14,375 nucleotides of DNA from Pseudomonadota bacterium. GTDB lineage: Bacteria; Pseudomonadota; Gammaproteobacteria; Pseudomonadales; Pseudomonadaceae. The notes beneath the pieces were generated by a model, which made no database searches, was not told the origin of the DNA, and saw only the letters and a program-made list of their open reading frames with translations. The stretch covers positions 1 through 14,375 of the forward strand of contig JAEYXX010000105.1 in the NCBI GenBank assembly GCA_023431055.1. The letters run 5' to 3'. The stretch's first letter is position 1, and every line of letters starts with the position of its first letter. The position numbers and the translations under genes were made by a program. Shown here piece after piece: positions 1 to 10,315 of this stretch.

Positions 1-1288
1 CCACGGCGTCCGCCACTCCCGGCGTCGCCTTGAGGCGTTCGACCAGTCCGACATCGGCCAGTGCCGCGGCATCGAGCGGCAGGCGCAAACTGGTCACGTA
101 CGGCGGTTCGCGCATAGTAACAGCAATGGCCAGCCAAATCGCACAGAGCACAGCGCAGCCGATGAACACACCGCCCAGCCCCACATGCTGGTACAGCCAA
201 CCGCCGAGAATGCCGCCAAGAGCGGCGCCAAGGAACTGGCTGGTGGAATAGACCCCCATCGCCGTGCCCTTGCCACCGGCCGGCGCGACCTTGCTGACCA
301 GCGACGGCAGCGACGCCTCGAGCAGATTGAAGGCGGTGAAGAACACCACGATGCCCAGCACCAGTGCGCGCAGACCGCTGCCAAAGAGCGCGAAGTAAAG
401 TTCACAGAGCAGCAACACCGTCACCGCCCCGAGCAACACGCGCTTCATCTGGCGTTTTTTCTCGCCGTAGATGATGAACGGCACCATGCCGAAGAAGCCG
501 ACCAGCAGCGCGGTGAGGTAGACCCACCAGTGCTCCTCCTTGACCAGCCCTCCCTGCTCCACCAGCGCCAACGGCAAGGCAACGAAACTGGCCATGAGCA
601 CCGCGTGCAGGGCCAGGATGGCGAAATCCAGGCGCAGCAGGTCGCCATGCTTGAGGGTCGGCCACAACGCCTGCGCCGCCACACCGGACTCGCGGTGCTG
701 AAGCGGCCCGGCATCCTTGGGCACGATACCGGCGACGATCAGGATGCCGAGCAGCGCCATCGCCCCGGTGGCCCAGAACAGACCGGACAGGCCGAAGGCA
801 CGGGTCAGTAGCGGGCCAACCACCATGGCCACGGCGAACGACAGGCCAATGCTCATGCCGATCATGGCCATGGCCTTGGTCCGATGCTGCTCACGGGTCA
901 GGTCCGAGAGCAACGCCATCACCGCGGCGGAAATCGCCCCGGCGCCCTGCAGCACGCGCCCGGCGATCACGCCCCAGATCGAGTCGGCATTGGCCGCCAG
1001 CACGCTGCCAGCGGCGAAGATCAGCAGACCGACATAGATCACCGGACGTCGGCCGATGCGGTCACTGATGATGCCGAAGGGAATTTGCAGCACAGCCTGG
1101 GTCAAACCATAGGCACCGATGGCCAGACCGATCAGCGCGGGCGTACTGCCCGCCAGATCCATGCCGTAGGTGGCCAGCACCGGCAGCACCATGAACATGC
1201 CCAGCATACGAAACGCGAACACCATGGCCAGGCCGCCGGCCGCACGGGCCTCGCCACTACTCATGCGCTCACTGTGCGGATCATGCAT
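1..1288 (-). CDS. MFS transporter, YajR-like (3' end beyond the window)
   Basis: An open frame of 429 codons reads from ATG at 1288 leftward to the window edge with no stop, so the C-terminus is missing. The protein is an inner-membrane major-facilitator transporter. The first helix pair contains FRMLGMFMVLPVL (residues 26-38). The canonical MFS motif A lies between TM2 and TM3 (G72, D76, R77, G79, R80, R81). It is followed by GRVLQGAG and by SDLTREQHRTKAMAMIG. These segments closely resemble my recollection of E. coli YajR. After the last hydrophobic stretch the chain continues as VTSLRLPLDAAALADVGL, then LKATPGV. This fits the start of the ferredoxin-like YAM domain that YajR carries at its C-terminus. 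The start at 1288 has AGGG 8 nt upstream; ATG at 1264 is an in-frame alternative. The gene is divergent from uvrA. The substrate cannot be told from sequence, and drug or proton antiport is family inference only. Confidence 0.85.
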   Translation of the reverse strand, partial: MHDPHSERMSSGEARAAGGLAMVFAFRMLGMFMVLPVLATYGMDLAGSTPALIGLAIGAYGLTQAVLQIPFGIISDRIGRRPVIYVGLLIFAAGSVLAANADSIWGVIAGRVLQGAGAISAAVMALLSDLTREQHRTKAMAMIGMSIGLSFAVAMVVGPLLTRAFGLSGLFWATGAMALLGILIVAGIVPKDAGPLQHRESGVAAQALWPTLKHGDLLRLDFAILALHAVLMASFVALPLALVEQGGLVKEEHWWVYLTALLVGFFGMVPFIIYGEKKRQMKRVLLGAVTVLLLCELYFALFGSGLRALVLGIVVFFTAFNLLEASLPSLVSKVAPAGGKGTAMGVYSTSQFLGAALGGILGGWLYQHVGLGGVFIGCAVLCAIWLAIAVTMREPPYVTSLRLPLDAAALADVGLVERLKATPGVADAV

Positions 1289-1317
1289 CGAATAAACCCT
1301 GAGGAAATCAGCCGGCG

Positions 1318-1326
1318 ATTCTAGCA
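1318..1326 (-). promoter_or_regulatory. Candidate extended -10 promoter for the MFS gene
   Basis: On the minus strand TGC precedes TAGAAT (1323-1318), which gives an extended -10 element 29 nt upstream of the ATG at 1288. No good -35 hexamer is visible at 16-18 nt; an extended -10 element can compensate for that. This is inferred from sequence only. Confidence 0.35.
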
Positions 1327-1356
1327 GCAGGCGCCGTTTCGGCACAGGCGCACACT

Positions 1357-1386
1357 TTGCCGCAGGGTAGCGGCAAGCCCTATACT
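1357..1386 (+). promoter_or_regulatory. Candidate sigma-70 promoter of uvrA with inverted repeat over the -35
   Basis: TTGCCG (1357-1362) lies 18 nt upstream of TATACT (1381-1386), which predicts a transcript start near 1393 and a leader of about 87 nt before the GTG start at 1480. A perfect 7-bp inverted repeat (TTGCCGC at 1357-1363, GCGGCAA at 1370-1376, 6-nt spacer) covers the -35 and most of the spacer, where a repressor or activator could bind. No CTGT-N8-ACAG LexA box is present anywhere in 1289-1479. Confidence 0.45.
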
Positions 1387-1479
1387 CGACCGTTTTCCGC
1401 CCGCCCAGCGAGGCCCGTTGCAAGCCGCCAGCGTTTGACGCGGCAGTGGCAACGCAGACAGCTTTCAGAGGTTCCCTAA

Positions 1480-4314
<2,835 letters not shown>

Positions 4315-4320
4315 AACGAA

Positions 4321-4348
4321 AGAGCCCCGCACATGCGGGGCTCTTTTT
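4321..4348. terminator. Bidirectional intrinsic terminator between uvrA and bfr
   Basis: A perfect 10-bp GC-rich stem (4321-4330 with 4335-4344) closes the 4-nt loop ACAT. On the plus strand the stem runs into T's up to 4348, terminating uvrA 7 nt after its stop. On the minus strand the same stem is followed by TTCGTTT, a weaker U-rich tail positioned to end bfr, whose stop is at 4361. Confidence 0.88.
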
Positions 4349-4360
4349 GGGCAAGTCAGC

Positions 4361-4825
4361 TTACATCTGGCTTTGCAGGTACTTCTCCAGCCCCAGCTTG
4401 TCGATTAGCTGCAGCTGAATCTCCAGCCAATAGGCGTGGTCTTCCTCGGTATCCTTGAGCTGTGCCAGGAGGATGTCGCGAGTCTGGTAATCCTGATGCT
4501 TCTCGCACAGTTCGATACCCTTGCTCAGGGCCGCGCGCACTTCGTATTCCAGGGCCAGATCCAGCTTCAGTGCCTCGGGTACGGTCTGCCCGAACGTGAA
4601 AGCGTTAGGCACCATGTCCGGCACACCCTCGAGGAAGATGATGCGCTTGAGCAGCGCATCGGCGTGCTGGGTTTCCTCTTCCATCTCGTGGTTGATGCGC
4701 TCGTAAAGCTTGCTGAAGCCCCAGTCCTCATACAGCCGCGAATGGATGAAATACTGGTCACGAGCGGCCAGCTCACCTTTGAGCAGATGCTTGAGATAGT
4801 CGACGACTTCGGTATGGCCTTTCAT
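4361..4825 (-). CDS. bfr: Bacterioferritin-family ferritin (BfrA/FtnA type, no Met52 haem ligand)
   Basis: This is a cytoplasmic iron-storage protein expected to form a 24-subunit cage that oxidises and stores Fe(II). Numbering from the chosen start, the diiron ferroxidase residues E18, E51, H54, E93, E126 and H129 are all present (the last three are one lower than E. coli Bfr because of a one-residue gap). The haem-binding Met52 of true bacterioferritins is Thr52 (EEETQHAD). This matches the P. aeruginosa gene first named bfrA and later reclassified as a ferritin, FtnA. The start at 4825 gives 154 aa beginning MKGHTEVV, the usual family N-terminus, with AAGGA 9 nt upstream. Upstream in-frame ATGs at 4834 and 4846 have no usable Shine-Dalgarno sequence. 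The gene follows katG on the same strand but is separated from it by a terminator, so it probably has its own promoter. Confidence 0.93.
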   Translation of the reverse strand: MKGHTEVVDYLKHLLKGELAARDQYFIHSRLYEDWGFSKLYERINHEMEEETQHADALLKRIIFLEGVPDMVPNAFTFGQTVPEALKLDLALEYEVRAALSKGIELCEKHQDYQTRDILLAQLKDTEEDHAYWLEIQLQLIDKLGLEKYLQSQM

Positions 4826-4862
4826 GCCGGGCATTCCTTGTAACATTCATGAACAAGTGGCA

Positions 4863-4891
4863 ATGCTCCGCCTGACGCGGGGTTCGGTCAA
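4863..4891 (-). promoter_or_regulatory. Possible bfr promoter
   Basis: On the minus strand TTGACC (4891-4886) is followed after 17 nt by GAGCAT (4868-4863). The -35 is good and the -10 is weak. It lies between the katG terminator and the bfr start, where an independent bfr promoter would be expected. Confidence 0.3.
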
Positions 4892-4892
4892 G

Positions 4893-4925
4893 CAAAAGCA
4901 CAACGCCTCCACGAGGGAGGCGTTG
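4893..4925 (-). terminator. Intrinsic terminator of katG
   Basis: A perfect 10-bp stem (4901-4910 with 4916-4925) closes a 5-nt loop. On the minus strand it is followed by TGCTTTTGCTT. It begins 21 nt after the katG stop and should largely separate katG from bfr transcription. Confidence 0.8.
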
Positions 4926-4945
4926 CGTTACCGCTCAGTGAAGCG

Positions 4946-7069
4946 TCAGGCCAGATCGAAACGATCCAGGTTCATCACCTTGGTCCAGGCCGCGACGAAG
5001 TCCTTGATGAACTTCTGCTGGCCGCCGTCCTGGGCATACACCTCGGCATAGGCGCGCAGCAGCGAGTTGGAACCGAACACCAGGTCGGCACGGCTGGCCG
5101 TGTACGTCTTCGCCCCGGTCTTGCGCTCCAGCACATCGAAGCCCGCGCCACTGGGTTTCCACTCCAGGCCCATGCTCAGCACATTGACGAAGAAGTCATT
5201 GCTCAGCACGCCCACCTTGTCGGTGAACACACCCCGCAGGCTGCCATCCCAGTTGGCGCCCAGCACACGCAGGCCACCGAGCAGCGCGGTCATCTCCGGC
5301 GCGGTCAGCGTCAGCTGCTGAGCCTTGTCGATCAGCAGCACCTCGTCGCCGATATCGACACCATCGGCCTTCCAGTTACGGAAGCCATCGGCCGGGCCAC
5401 GCAGGTATTCAACGCTGTGCACGTCGGTCTGCTCCTGCGAGGCATCGACGCGACCAGCGGCGAACGGCACCTCGATCGACGTACCGGCAGCACTGGCGGC
5501 CTGCTCGACGCCGAGATTACCGGCCAGGACGATCAGGTCGGCCAGAGACAGGCGAGTCGAAGCCTGGATGCCCTCGATCTTGGCCAGCGCGGCAACCGCG
5601 ATCTTGTTCACCGCCCAGCCGCGCTGCGGTTGCAGCGCCAGGCGCGCACCGTTGGCGCCGCCGCGCTTGTCGCCGCCCCGGAAGGTGGCCGCCGAGGCCC
5701 AAGCCAGGGAAACCAGTTCGGATACGCTCAGGCCCAGCGCCGCGATCTTCGCTTTGGCATCGGCGATGTCGGCAGCGGACGGCAGCGGGCCGGCTGGCGG
5801 CAGCGGGTCTTGCCAGATCAGGTCTTCCTTCGGCACTTCCGGGCCGAGGTAACGAGCCTTCGGCCCCATGTCGCGGTGGGTCAGCTTGAACCAGGCGCGG
5901 GCGAAGGCTTCGCTGAACGCCTGCGGGTCGTTGAGGAAACGCCGCGAGATTTTCTCGAAGGCCGGATCGAAACGCAGGGTCAGGTCGGTGGTGAGCATGG
6001 TCGGCTTGTGCTTGACCGCCGGATCGAAAGGATCGGGCATGATCTCCGGGGCATCCTTGGCCACCCACTGGATCGCGCCGGCCGGCGACCTGACTTGCTC
6101 CCATTCGTACTGGAACAGGTTCTCGAAGAAGTAGTTGCTCCACTGGGTCGGCGTTTGCGTCCAGGTGACTTCGATCCCCGAGGTGATGGCGTCCTTACCC
6201 TTGCCACTGCCATGGCCGCTGAACCAGCCCAGGCCCTGCTGCTCGATGGGAGCGGCTTCCGGGTCGGGGCCGATCTTGTCGCCCGGCACCGCGCCGTGCG
6301 TCTTGCCCAGGGTGTGGCCACCGGCGATCAGGGCGACGATTTCCTCGTCGTCCATCGCCATGTTGCCGAAGGTGGCACGGATGAACGGCGCCGCCGACAG
6401 CGGATCGCCACTGGCTTCCGGGCCTTCCGGGTTGACGTAGATCAGGCCCATTTCGGTGGCCGACAGCGGGCTGTCTTTCAGCGCCTCGCTACGACGGTGC
6501 TTGAGCCATTCCTTTTCCGTGCCCCAGTTGACGTCGTTATCCGGCTCCCAGGTGTCCGCGCGCCCGGCAGCGAAGCCGAAGGTACGGAAACCCGAAGACT
6601 CCAGGGCAACGTTGCCGGCCAGCATGAACAGGTCGGCCCAGCTGATCTTCTGTCCATACTTCTGCTTCACCGGCCACAGCAGGCGACGAGCCTTGTCCAG
6701 GTTGGCGTTGTCCGGCCAGGCGCCCAGCGGCGCAAAACGCTGCTGACCACGACCCGCACCACCCCGGCCATCGACCAGACGGTACGTGCCGGCGCCATGC
6801 CAGGCCATGCGGATGAACAGACCGACGTAGCTGCCCCAGTCGGCCGGCCACCAGTCCTGCGAATCGGTGAGTACCTTGCGGATGTCGCCCTTGAGGGCGG
6901 AATAGTCGATCTTCTTAAATTCTTCGGCGTAGTTGAATGTCTCGCCCAGCGGGTTGGAGCGCTCGGAATGCTGGTTCAGTAGATCCACACGCAACTGATT
7001 CGGCCACCAATCCAGATTGGTCGTCCCCTGGCCTGCGACATGAAACGGGCATTTACCTGTGTTCGACAT
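4946..7069 (-). CDS. katG: KatG, bifunctional catalase-peroxidase
   Basis: This haem enzyme removes H2O2 by catalase and peroxidase activity and is likely cytoplasmic, as no signal peptide is visible. At 707 aa it is slightly shorter than many KatG proteins (about 720-750). The N-terminal catalytic half holds distal R87, W90 and H91 in [10 protein letters not shown]. The proximal His is H252 in [10 protein letters not shown], with proximal W303. All three residues of the KatG-specific Met-Tyr-Trp adduct are present: W90, Y211 (IYVNPEGP) and M237 (NMAMDD). The mobile Arg equivalent is R399 (KLTHRDMGP). The C-terminal half is the degenerate second peroxidase domain typical of the family. The ATG at 7069 has a purine-rich ribosome site, AGGAG at 7080-7076. 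The gene sits between the ferritin and rplQ, the position katA occupies in P. aeruginosa, and is probably monocistronic. An OxyR-like pattern lies upstream. Confidence 0.97.
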   Translation of the reverse strand: MSNTGKCPFHVAGQGTTNLDWWPNQLRVDLLNQHSERSNPLGETFNYAEEFKKIDYSALKGDIRKVLTDSQDWWPADWGSYVGLFIRMAWHGAGTYRLVDGRGGAGRGQQRFAPLGAWPDNANLDKARRLLWPVKQKYGQKISWADLFMLAGNVALESSGFRTFGFAAGRADTWEPDNDVNWGTEKEWLKHRRSEALKDSPLSATEMGLIYVNPEGPEASGDPLSAAPFIRATFGNMAMDDEEIVALIAGGHTLGKTHGAVPGDKIGPDPEAAPIEQQGLGWFSGHGSGKGKDAITSGIEVTWTQTPTQWSNYFFENLFQYEWEQVRSPAGAIQWVAKDAPEIMPDPFDPAVKHKPTMLTTDLTLRFDPAFEKISRRFLNDPQAFSEAFARAWFKLTHRDMGPKARYLGPEVPKEDLIWQDPLPPAGPLPSAADIADAKAKIAALGLSVSELVSLAWASAATFRGGDKRGGANGARLALQPQRGWAVNKIAVAALAKIEGIQASTRLSLADLIVLAGNLGVEQAASAAGTSIEVPFAAGRVDASQEQTDVHSVEYLRGPADGFRNWKADGVDIGDEVLLIDKAQQLTLTAPEMTALLGGLRVLGANWDGSLRGVFTDKVGVLSNDFFVNVLSMGLEWKPSGAGFDVLERKTGAKTYTASRADLVFGSNSLLRAYAEVYAQDGGQQKFIKDFVAAWTKVMNLDRFDLA

Positions 7070-7091
7070 GCTTCTCTCCTTCTCCTCATCG

Positions 7092-7118
7092 TGTCGGTTC
7101 CAACGGCTGTGGCCGACA
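7092..7118 (-). repeat. Imperfect hairpin in the katG leader
   Basis: Arms TGTCGG (7092-7097) and CCGACA (7113-7118) pair and continue as CCA (7100-7102) with TGG (7110-7112) across a 2-nt bulge, giving about 9 bp with a 7-nt loop. It lies 11 nt upstream of the katG Shine-Dalgarno sequence, in what should be the mRNA leader. Its function is unknown. Confidence 0.4.
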
Positions 7119-7126
7119 ATGAAAGG

Positions 7127-7192
7127 AGAGTAGTCCTGCTCTTACGAAAGAGCCAATATATGGAACACAACGACAAGATAGTTATTTTCTTT
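7127..7192 (-). promoter_or_regulatory. Candidate katG promoter with OxyR-like site
   Basis: On the minus strand TTGGCT (7156-7151) and TACTCT (7132-7127) are 18 nt apart and could be the katG -35 and -10. Immediately upstream, 7156-7192 fits the OxyR spacing of four tetramers each separated by 7 nt. On the plus strand they read ATAT, ACAA, ATAG, CTTT against ATAG, CTAT, ATAG, CTAT, which is 11 of 16. A perfect 6-bp inverted repeat (GCTCTT 7138-7143, AAGAGC 7148-7153) lies at the -35/spacer. The stretch 7155-7198 is strikingly AT-rich. OxyR control of katG is well known in other bacteria; here it is inference from a degenerate match. TATATT (7160-7155) is an alternative -10. Confidence 0.3.
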
Positions 7193-7260
7193 CGATAGAC
7201 GCCCGGACGCGTCCAAACCGAGCACCACCGCAGCAGGAGAAAAGCCAGGATTTTTCCGCC

Positions 7261-7296
7261 GCAAAAACAAACGCCCCAACACTGTTGGGGCGTTTG
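7261..7296 (-). terminator. Strong intrinsic terminator of the alpha operon
   Basis: A perfect 13-bp stem (7268-7280 with 7284-7296) closes the 3-nt loop ACT. On the minus strand it is followed by TTTTTGC. It lies about 60 nt beyond the rplQ stop and ends the ribosomal transcript before katG. The rest of the 288-nt katG-rplQ gap (7070-7357) is the katG control region plus the rplQ 3' untranslated region; no further gene is seen. Confidence 0.92.
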
Positions 7297-7357
7297 TCGT
7301 TGCCTTGACCTGAACTGGCTGCTTGACGCAAGCCGGCTCGGCGTAGGGAACAGAGAC

Positions 7358-7744
7358 TTACTCGGCAGCTTCTACCGAACCGCCGACCGGACGGTCGACC
7401 AGTTCAACGTAAGCCATCGGAGCGTTGTCGCCAGCGCGGAAGCCGCACTTGAGGATGCGCAGGTAGCCGCCGTTACGGGTGGCGTAGCGCTTGCCCAGAT
7501 CGTTGAACAGTTTGCCAACGATGGCTTTCGAACGGGTACGGTCGAAGGCCAGACGACGGTTGGCAACGCTGTCTTCCTTGGCCAGGGTGATCAGCGGCTC
7601 GGCAACGCGACGCAGTTCCTTGGCTTTCGGCAGGGTAGTTTTGATCAGCTCGTGCTCGAACAGCGAGACCGCCATGTTCTGGAACATGGCCTTGCGGTGA
7701 GCGCTGGTGCGGCTGAGGTGACGGCCACTTTTACGATGACGCAT
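7358..7744 (-). CDS. rplQ: 50S ribosomal protein L17
   Basis: L17 is a component of the large ribosomal subunit near the peptide exit tunnel. The product is 128 aa, similar to the E. coli protein (127). It opens [20 protein letters not shown], the diagnostic L17 N-terminus, and continues with a basic core through [23 protein letters not shown] split over residues of about 95-115. The ATG at 7744 has AAGGA 8 nt upstream. It is the last gene of the alpha operon, 44 nt after rpoA, and is followed by the strong terminator at 7261-7296. Confidence 0.98.
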
Positions 7745-7788
7745 GGTTCAATTCCTTACCAAACTTGTTCGTTCGGTGATGATGACGA

Positions 7789-8790
7789 TCAGGCAGTGGC
7801 CTTATCGTCTTTCTTCAGACTTGCCGGCGGCCAGTTGTCGAGGCGCATACCGAGGGACAGACCGCGAGAAGCCAGAACATCCTTGATTTCGGTCAGGGAT
7901 TTCTTGCCCAGGTTCGGGGTTTTGAGCAGCTCTACTTCGGTGCGCTGAATCAGGTCGCCGATGTAGTAGATGTTCTCTGCCTTGAGGCAGTTGGCCGAAC
8001 GTACGGTCAGTTCCAGGTCATCGACAGGACGCAGCAGGATCGGATCGATCTCGTCTTCCTGCTCGACCACTACCGGCTCGCTGTCGCCCTTGAGGTCGAC
8101 GAACGCGGCCAGCTGCTGCTGCAGGATGGTCGCGGCACGACGGATGGCCTCTTCAGGATCCAGGGTACCGTTGGTTTCCAGGTCGATAACCAGTTTGTCC
8201 AGGTTGGTGCGCTGCTCGACACGGGCGTTTTCCACCACGTAAGCAACTCGACGCACAGGGCTGAACGAAGCATCCAGCTGCAAGCGACCAATGCTGCGGC
8301 TTTCATCTTCGTCGCTCTGACGCGCGTCAGCCGGCTCATAACCGCGACCACGAGCTACGGTGAGCTTCATGTTCAGCGAGCCATTGGCGGCCAGGTTGGC
8401 GATGACGTGGTCGCCATTGACGATTTCGACATCGTGATCCAGCTGAATATCGGCAGCGGTAACTACGCCCGGGCCCTTCTTAGCCAGAGTCAGGGTCACT
8501 TCGTCACGGCCGTGCAGCTTGATAGCCAGACCTTTCAGGTTGAGCAGGATCTCAATGACATCTTCCTGCACACCTTCGATCGCGGAGTACTCATGGAGTA
8601 CGCCATCGATCTCGGCCTCGACTACTGCACAGCCAGGCATGGAGGACAACAGGATGCGACGCAGCGCGTTGCCCAGGGTATGGCCGAAACCACGCTCGAG
8701 AGGCTCGAGGGTGATCTTGGCGCGGGTCGGACTGACCTCCTGCACATCAATGTGACGGGGGGTCAGGAACTCATTTACCGAAATCTGCAT
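7789..8790 (-). CDS. rpoA: RNA polymerase alpha subunit
   Basis: The alpha dimer nucleates assembly of RNA polymerase, and its C-terminal domain contacts UP elements and activators. The 333 aa are close to E. coli (329). The N-terminal domain (about 1-235) contains [19 protein letters not shown], the dimerisation and core-assembly segment. An acidic linker (VVEQEDEID) leads to the C-terminal domain (about 250-325), where R264, N267 and C268 in [11 protein letters not shown] correspond to the DNA-contacting R265 region of E. coli. The two helix-hairpin-helix blocks [16 protein letters not shown] and [14 protein letters not shown] are intact. AGGTG lies 5 nt upstream of the ATG at 8790. It is the fourth gene of the alpha operon, 22 nt after rpsD. 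Confidence 0.99.
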   Translation of the reverse strand: MQISVNEFLTPRHIDVQEVSPTRAKITLEPLERGFGHTLGNALRRILLSSMPGCAVVEAEIDGVLHEYSAIEGVQEDVIEILLNLKGLAIKLHGRDEVTLTLAKKGPGVVTAADIQLDHDVEIVNGDHVIANLAANGSLNMKLTVARGRGYEPADARQSDEDESRSIGRLQLDASFSPVRRVAYVVENARVEQRTNLDKLVIDLETNGTLDPEEAIRRAATILQQQLAAFVDLKGDSEPVVVEQEDEIDPILLRPVDDLELTVRSANCLKAENIYYIGDLIQRTEVELLKTPNLGKKSLTEIKDVLASRGLSLGMRLDNWPPASLKKDDKATA

Positions 8791-8812
8791 GGATGCACCT
8801 ATTTTCTAGCCC

Positions 8813-9433
8813 TTACTTGGAGTAGAGCTCGACAATCAGGCTCTCGTTGATGTCAGCGGACAGATCGCTACGAGCCGGGACGTTCTTGAACACACCGGAC
8901 TTCTTCTCAGCGTCTACTTCTACCCACTCAACACGGCCGCGCTGGGCGCAGAGCTCGAGAGCCTGAGCGATGCGCAGCTGGTTCTTCGATTTCTCGCGAA
9001 CAGCAACGACGTCGCCAGCTTTAACCTGGTAGGACGGTACGTTTACGGTCTGACCGTTGACGCTGATCGCTTTGTGCGAAACCAGCTGACGGGATTCGGC
9101 ACGGGTAGCACCAAAGCCCATACGGTAAACCACGTTATCCAGACGGCACTCCAGCAGTTGCAGCAGGTTTTCGCCGGTGGCGCCCTTCTGGCTGGCAGCT
9201 TGCTTGTAGTAACCGCTGAACTGACGCTCCAGAACGCCGTAGATACGACGGACTTTCTGCTTTTCACGCAGCTGGGTACCGTAGTCGGACTGGCGACCAC
9301 GACGCTGACCGTGAATACCGGGAGCTGCTTCGATGTTGCACTTAGATTCAAGCGCGCGAACACCGCTCTTCAGGAAGAGATCGGTGCCTTCACGGCGAGA
9401 CAGTTTGCACTTGGGACCAATGTAACGAGCCAT
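8813..9433 (-). CDS. rpsD: 30S ribosomal protein S4
   Basis: S4 is a primary binder of 16S rRNA at the five-way junction and lines the mRNA entry channel. In E. coli it is also the autogenous repressor of the alpha operon; whether that holds here is inference. The product is 206 aa, the same length as E. coli S4, and starts [20 protein letters not shown]. The S4 RNA-binding domain follows at about residues 96-160 ([13 protein letters not shown], then [18 protein letters not shown]). Cysteines are few and do not form a CxxC zinc site, so this is the zinc-free form. AGGAG lies 10 nt upstream of the ATG at 9433. It is 17 nt from rpsK. Confidence 0.98.
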   Translation of the reverse strand: MARYIGPKCKLSRREGTDLFLKSGVRALESKCNIEAAPGIHGQRRGRQSDYGTQLREKQKVRRIYGVLERQFSGYYKQAASQKGATGENLLQLLECRLDNVVYRMGFGATRAESRQLVSHKAISVNGQTVNVPSYQVKAGDVVAVREKSKNQLRIAQALELCAQRGRVEWVEVDAEKKSGVFKNVPARSDLSADINESLIVELYSK

Positions 9434-9450
9434 TTCTCACTGTCTCCTGT

Positions 9451-9840
9451 TTACACGCGACGCTTCTTCGGCGGACGGCACCCGTTGTGCGGGATTGGCG
9501 TCACGTCGGTGATGCTGGCGATTTTGTAGCCGCAGGCGTTCAGAGCACGCACGGCGGATTCGCGACCCGGACCTGGACCTTTGACGTTGACGTCGAGGTT
9601 CTTCAGACCGTATTCCAGTGCAGCCTGACCAGCACGCTCAGCGGCGATCTGGGCAGCGAATGGAGTGGACTTACGCGAGCCGCGGAAACCCGAACCACCG
9701 GAGGTAGCCCAGGACAGGGCGTTACCCTGACGGTCGGTAATGGTCACGATAGTGTTGTTGAAAGACGCATGGATGTGGGCGATGCCATCAACCACTGTCT
9801 TTTTGACTTTTTTACGAGTACGAGCAGCAGGTTTTGCCAT
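9451..9840 (-). CDS. rpsK: 30S ribosomal protein S11
   Basis: S11 belongs to the 30S platform near the mRNA exit and E site. The product is 129 aa, the usual length. It contains [19 protein letters not shown] (about residues 22-40), [18 protein letters not shown] and the C-terminal block [18 protein letters not shown]. The N119-G120 pair in that block corresponds to the position converted to isoaspartate in E. coli S11. AGGAA lies 7 nt upstream of the ATG at 9840. It is the second gene of the alpha operon, 30 nt after rpsM. Confidence 0.98.
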   Translation of the reverse strand: MAKPAARTRKKVKKTVVDGIAHIHASFNNTIVTITDRQGNALSWATSGGSGFRGSRKSTPFAAQIAAERAGQAALEYGLKNLDVNVKGPGPGRESAVRALNACGYKIASITDVTPIPHNGCRPPKKRRV

Positions 9841-9870
9841 GACTAAATTCCTGTCGATTCGCGAATGCGA

Positions 9871-10227
9871 TTACTTGCGGATCGGCTTACGCGGGCCCTT
9901 ACGGGTGCGAGCGTTGGTCTTGGTACGCTGACCGCGAACCGGCAGACCTTTACGATGACGCAGGCCGCGGTAGCAACCCAGATCCATCAAGCGCTTGATC
10001 TTCATATTCACTTCACGACGCAGGTCGCCTTCGGTATTAACCTTGGCTACTTCGCCACGCAGCTGTTCGATCTGCTCGTCAGTCAGATCCTTGATTTTCG
10101 CAGCCGGATTTACACCGGTAGCGGCACAGATTTTCTGTGCAGTGGTGCGACCAACACCAAAGATGTAGGTCAGCGAGATAACAGTGTGCTTGTTATCCGG
10201 AATGTTAACGCCTGCAATACGGGCCAT
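9871..10227 (-). CDS. rpsM: 30S ribosomal protein S13
   Basis: S13 sits in the 30S head and contacts the large subunit and P-site tRNA. The product is 118 aa, as in E. coli. It has the start [19 protein letters not shown], the helix-two-turn-helix segment [14 protein letters not shown], and the basic tail with [18 protein letters not shown] that reaches the P site. TGGAG lies 9 nt upstream of the ATG at 10227. It is the first gene of the alpha operon, preceded by a 133-nt gap with a terminator-like hairpin and a strong promoter. Confidence 0.98.
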   Translation of the reverse strand: MARIAGVNIPDNKHTVISLTYIFGVGRTTAQKICAATGVNPAAKIKDLTDEQIEQLRGEVAKVNTEGDLRREVNMKIKRLMDLGCYRGLRHRKGLPVRGQRTKTNARTRKGPRKPIRK

Positions 10228-10286
10228 TCAGTGGAACTCCAATTGACAGCTACCTACGCCCCGGAAGCCAAGAAATAGGGCGCGAG

Positions 10287-10315
10287 ATATTAACGCTGTA
10301 ATAACAAATAATCAA
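10287..10315 (-). promoter_or_regulatory. Near-consensus sigma-70 promoter of the alpha operon
   Basis: On the minus strand TTGATT (10315-10310) is followed after exactly 17 nt by TAATAT (10292-10287). This is among the best promoter matches in the window. The predicted start near 10280 leaves a leader of about 53 nt before rpsM, where an S4-responsive structure could lie; I cannot confirm such a fold by eye. The -35 overlaps the T-rich tail of the upstream hairpin. Confidence 0.65.

Noticed and set aside
1289..1479. LexA box in front of uvrA
   Set aside because: No CTGT-N8-ACAG or close variant was found on reading the whole interval.
4826..4846. Earlier starts of the ferritin (4846 and 4834)
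   Set aside because: They add MLQGMPG, absent from the family. AAGGA lies after the first and directly against the second, so neither could use it, while it is ideally spaced for 4825.
5417..6982. A 521-codon plus-strand frame opposite katG
   Set aside because: Same codon-bias artefact; katG is intact on the minus strand and the antisense protein shows only Arg/Gly/Gln-rich composition.
7177..7198. GATAG direct repeat, 17 nt apart, as an OxyR pair
   Set aside because: OxyR tetramers of the same type are 22 nt apart; 17 nt does not fit. Only the four-tetramer reading of 7156-7192 was kept, at low confidence.
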